The notes under the pieces are model-generated. The model was given only the letters and a program-made list of their open reading frames with translations, searched no databases and was not told where the DNA came from. The translations under genes and the position numbers were made by a program. A stretch of 64,000 nt of DNA from Pseudohoeflea sp964511625 (GTDB lineage: Bacteria > Pseudomonadota > Alphaproteobacteria > Rhizobiales > Rhizobiaceae): contig CAZEJG010000017.1 of NCBI GenBank assembly GCA_964511625.1, forward strand, positions 1 through 64,000. Reading direction: 5' to 3'. Shown here in pieces: positions 61,288-64,000 of the stretch. Position 1 is the stretch's first letter. Every line of letters starts with the position of its first letter.

Positions 61288-62547
61288 ATGCTCGACAAGA
61301 AGTCCGACCAGCAATCCGCTGCCCCGGCGCCGAGCTACAGACTGCCCGGCACCATAGGCTTCAACGAGTTCATCGTGCTGATGGCAGCGCTCACCTCCAT
61401 TGTCGCCTTCTCGATCGACATCATCCTGCCGGCCCTCGCCGAGATCGGCAGCGGCTACCGCCTCGCCGACGACAACGACCGCCAGCTGGTGATCGTCGCC
61501 TTCACCGTGAGCTTCGGCATCACCCAGCTCGCCTTCGGGCCGCTGGCCGACCGCTTCGGGCGAAAGATCCTGATGATCGGCGCCCTGCTGTTTTATGCCT
61601 GCGCCTCGTTTGCGGCCAGCTACGCCCCCAGCTTCGAGTTCCTGCTGGCCGCCCGCGTGTGTCAGGCCGTGGGCGCGGCCGGTGTGCGCATCACCACCTC
61701 GGCCGTCATCCGCGACTGTTTCGAGGGTCGCGACATGGCGCGGGTCATGAGCTACATCTTCACAACCTTCATGGTGGTGCCGATCTTCGCGCCGGCGATC
61801 GGTCAGGGCATCATGCTGATGGCCGAGTGGCACTGGATCTTCACCTTGCTCGGCATCGGCTCGCTGATGCTCGCGTTCTGGGCGCACAGCAGAATCAAGG
61901 AGACGCTGCGGCCTGAAAACAGACGCAGCCTGGCCATCGGCTCGATCGCCCGGGCCGCTGTGGAAATCGCCACCAATCGCGTTGCGGCGGGTTATTCGCT
62001 GGCCTCGACCCTGTTCTTTGGCGCGCTGATGTCGATGGTGGTCTCGGTCCAACAGATCTTCGACGACATCTACGGGCTCGGAAACTGGTTCGCGCTCGCC
62101 TTTGCCGCCAACGCCGTCGGCATGGCGATCACGAGCTTCATGAACGCCCGACTGGTGCGCACTGTCGGCATGCGTCGCATGTCGCACGGCGCCATGGTCT
62201 GCTTCGTCGGTTCATCCTTCATTCTGTTCATGGCCTCACAGTTCGGAACCCCACCGTTCCTGGTCACCTTCGTACTAATGGCGATCTGCATGATGAGCTT
62301 CGGTCTCGTCGCCGGCAATTACAACTCGATCGCCATGCAGCCGCTCGGCCATATCGCCGGCACCGCCACCTCGCTGATCGGAACGCTGACCTTCACCGGC
62401 GGCGCCGTTCTCGGCGGCCTCGTCGGCCAGTCCTTCGACGGCACGATCACACCGCTCGCCTCCGCCTTTTTCGCTTTCGGGCTGGGATCGCTGCTGATCG
62501 TGCTGATCACCGAGCGCGGCAAGCTGTTCACCGTCGAAAACGGCTGA
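61288..62547 (+). CDS. Bcr/CflA-type MFS drug exporter
   Basis: 419 residues, 12 predicted membrane helices, DHA1 family. S-I-D-I-I-L-P-A-L (helix 1), G-P-L-A-D-R-F-G-R-K (A-loop) and R-V-C-Q-A-V-G-A-A-G-V-R-I (helix 4-5 motif) fit Bcr/CflA exporters. GGAG lies 5 bases before the ATG. Substrate unknown. Confidence 0.88.
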   Translation: MLDKKSDQQSAAPAPSYRLPGTIGFNEFIVLMAALTSIVAFSIDIILPALAEIGSGYRLADDNDRQLVIVAFTVSFGITQLAFGPLADRFGRKILMIGALLFYACASFAASYAPSFEFLLAARVCQAVGAAGVRITTSAVIRDCFEGRDMARVMSYIFTTFMVVPIFAPAIGQGIMLMAEWHWIFTLLGIGSLMLAFWAHSRIKETLRPENRRSLAIGSIARAAVEIATNRVAAGYSLASTLFFGALMSMVVSVQQIFDDIYGLGNWFALAFAANAVGMAITSFMNARLVRTVGMRRMSHGAMVCFVGSSFILFMASQFGTPPFLVTFVLMAICMMSFGLVAGNYNSIAMQPLGHIAGTATSLIGTLTFTGGAVLGGLVGQSFDGTITPLASAFFAFGLGSLLIVLITERGKLFTVENG

Positions 62548-62562
62548 CGCGAGCGCTTTCGC

Positions 62563-63837
62563 TCAGATGAGCAGGTTGGAGATGATCTCGTTGTCGGTGA
62601 TGTCCTCGTAGCCCATCCCCGCCTCTTCGAAAGCGGCCTTGAGCCTGGGAAAATTCTCCGGTGATTTCGTCTCGATACCGATCAGGATCGAACCGAAATT
62701 GCGGGCCGATTTCTTCAGGTACTCGAAGCGGGCGATATCGTCCTCGGGCCCGAGCAGTTCGAGGAAATCCCTGAGCGCGCCGGGGCGCTGCGGCAGCCGC
62801 AGGATGAAATACTTCTTCAGCCCGGCGTAGCGCATGGCGCGCTCCTTGACGTCGGGCAGCCGCTCGAAATCGAAATTGCCGCCGGATACGATCACGACGA
62901 TGGTCTTGCCCGCCACCTTCTCCCTGGGCAGCGACTCGAGCGCAGTGAGCGCGAGCGCGCCGGCCGGTTCGAGCACGATGCCTTCGGTGTTCAGCATCTC
63001 GCCGATCGTCACGCAGATGGCGTTTTCCGGCGGGGTCACCACCTGATCGGCCGGAAAATGCTTCAGCAGGTCAAAATTCAGCGCCCCGATCTCGGCCACC
63101 GCCGCGCCGTCGACGAAATTGTCGACCTTCGGCAGTTTCAGCCGGCGTCCAGCCCTCAGGCTTTCGGCGAGGCTCGGCGCGCCGGCCGGCTCGGCGAAGA
63201 GAAAAGCCTCGTCCGGCAGCCGGTCCTCGAAATAGCGGGTGATGCCGGCGGCTAGTCCGCCCCCGCCGACCGGCAGGATCACCAGGTCGGGCGTCTCGCC
63301 TTCGGGCAGTTGCGCGGCGATCTCGGCGGCCACGGTCGCCTGTCCCTCGACGATGTCGATATGGTCGAAGGGCGGCGCCATCATGGCCCGATTGTCGCGC
63401 GCGAAATCGATCGCGGCGGCATAGCAGGCGTCGAACGTGTCGCCGATCATGCGGATCTCGATGAATTCGCCGCCGAAGGTGCGGGTCTTGTCGATCTTCT
63501 GCTGCGGCGTCGTCACCGGCATGAAGACCACGCCCTTGCGGCCGAAATGCCGGCAGACATAGGCAAACCCTTGCGCGTGATTGCCGGCAGAGGCGCAGAC
63601 GAACATGTCCGGCCCGCCGTCGACTGCGATCGCCTTGCGGATGAAGTTGAAGGCGCCCCGGATCTTGTAGGACCTGACGGGCGAGAGATCCTCGCGCTTG
63701 AGCCAGACGCGGGCGCCGTGGCGCGCGGTCAGATGGTCGTTAAGCTGGAGCGGCGTTTCGGCGAACAGCTCGCGCATCTCGGTGAGCGCCGCCTCGACCC
63801 TTGTGGGAAAGCCATCGGGCGATTGAGTTTTGTCCAT
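62563..63837 (-). CDS. ilvA: Threonine ammonia-lyase (biosynthetic type)
   Basis: 424 residues; makes 2-oxobutanoate from threonine, first step to isoleucine. PLP Lys58 is in S-Y-K-I-R-G-A-F-N-F; G-G-G-G-L is the phosphate loop. The C-terminal 95 residues hold a single ACT-like (Thr_dehydrat_C) domain. That is one rather than two regulatory copies, as in the TIGR02079/IlvA1 group, which may be less sensitive to isoleucine. Start chosen from the family N-terminus (M-D-K-T-Q). Confidence 0.92.
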   Translation of the reverse strand: MDKTQSPDGFPTRVEAALTEMRELFAETPLQLNDHLTARHGARVWLKREDLSPVRSYKIRGAFNFIRKAIAVDGGPDMFVCASAGNHAQGFAYVCRHFGRKGVVFMPVTTPQQKIDKTRTFGGEFIEIRMIGDTFDACYAAAIDFARDNRAMMAPPFDHIDIVEGQATVAAEIAAQLPEGETPDLVILPVGGGGLAAGITRYFEDRLPDEAFLFAEPAGAPSLAESLRAGRRLKLPKVDNFVDGAAVAEIGALNFDLLKHFPADQVVTPPENAICVTIGEMLNTEGIVLEPAGALALTALESLPREKVAGKTIVVIVSGGNFDFERLPDVKERAMRYAGLKKYFILRLPQRPGALRDFLELLGPEDDIARFEYLKKSARNFGSILIGIETKSPENFPRLKAAFEEAGMGYEDITDNEIISNLLI

Positions 63838-63895
63838 GGGCGGTCTATTGCATGGCGATTGCCGAAAGCCAACCGGAAACGGGCGGCGCGGCGCG

Positions 63896-64000
63896 ATGAC
63901 GGGGCATGGCGTGAACGGCCAGACATTACGATCCGCGATCTTCATCGCCGCCATATTCGGTCTCTACCTCGCCACGGCCATGCTGGTTCCGGCCATGGTG
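63896..64000 (+). CDS. trkH: TrkH-like potassium transporter, first 35 codons only
   Basis: The frame from the ATG at 63896 runs off the window: R-S-A-I-F-I-A-A-I-F-G-L-Y-L-A-T-A-M-L-V-P-A-M-V. A first membrane helix of this wording is typical of TrkH/TrkG potassium channels, but 35 residues are too few to be certain. Divergent from ilvA. Confidence 0.6.
   Translation, partial: MTGHGVNGQTLRSAIFIAAIFGLYLATAMLVPAMV

Noticed and set aside
62551..62564. Terminator between the MFS gene and ilvA (GAGCG-CTTT-CGCTC).
   Set aside because: Only 5 pairs, no T run, and it includes the ilvA stop; too weak to call.

Overview
The window is GC-rich, densely packed DNA from an alphaproteobacterium, most likely Hyphomicrobiales (Rhizobiaceae or a close relative); I do not name a genus. 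The support is the gene content: a HemP-HmuSTUV haem system next to a TonB/ExbB/ExbD/ExbD operon, a complete erythritol (ery) locus of the Brucella/Sinorhizobium type, an FMN riboswitch on a RibH2-type lumazine synthase, DUF1476 (zeta inhibitor) beside purC, and a purC-purS-purQ-purL-bolA-grxD string. I see no tRNA, rRNA, CRISPR array, transposase, integrase or phage gene.

Layout. 1-7.7 kb: iron/haem acquisition. A minus-strand operon (secreted protein, ExbB, two ExbDs, TonB) diverges from hemP-hmuS-hmuT-hmuU-hmuV across a promoter region with an iron-responsive-operator-like motif. The first ~55 bases are a piece of an rpoH gene fused onto a tonB that has lost its C-terminal domain, so the left edge is either chimeric or rearranged.

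7.7-27.2 kb: polyol catabolism. On the minus strand eryA-eryB-eryC-eryD convert erythritol to tetrulose phosphate. A second minus-strand operon (DeoR regulator, eryH/TpiA-like, eryI/RpiB-like) supplies the isomerases that give D-erythrose-4-phosphate, and continues into a second FGGY kinase, a second FAD polyol-phosphate dehydrogenase, a DhaK-DhaL kinase and an FAD oxidoreductase. fbp (class I fructose-1,6-bisphosphatase) lies between the two operons. On the plus strand a DUF2291 protein and the eryEFG-type ABC transporter import the substrate. The extra kinase/dehydrogenase/DhaKL set is the most interesting metabolic feature: it could feed other tetritols, ketotetroses, pentitols or trioses into the same isomerases.

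27.2-37.5 kb: FMN riboswitch and ribH, tyrS, an AsmA/YhdP-like envelope protein, a one-cysteine Bcp peroxiredoxin coupled to a ferritin-like DUF455 protein, an M23 envelope peptidase and a DEAD-box RNA helicase. 37.5-43.7 kb: a MntA-HepT pair with an atypical HepT active site, then a minus-strand molybdo-hydroxylase maturation set (MoxR ATPase, VWA protein, split XdhC, MobA-like fusion) with no structural subunits in view, and a flavin reductase.

43.7-64 kb: mostly housekeeping: an orphan solute-binding protein, a P1 peptidase, purB, several small or unrecognised proteins, the purine operon interrupted by a small coiled-coil gene, bolA and grxD. A 600-base intergenic block at 57.9-58.5 kb is packed with palindromic repeat units. 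The window ends with a Bcr/CflA-type MFS exporter, ilvA and the first codons of what looks like trkH.
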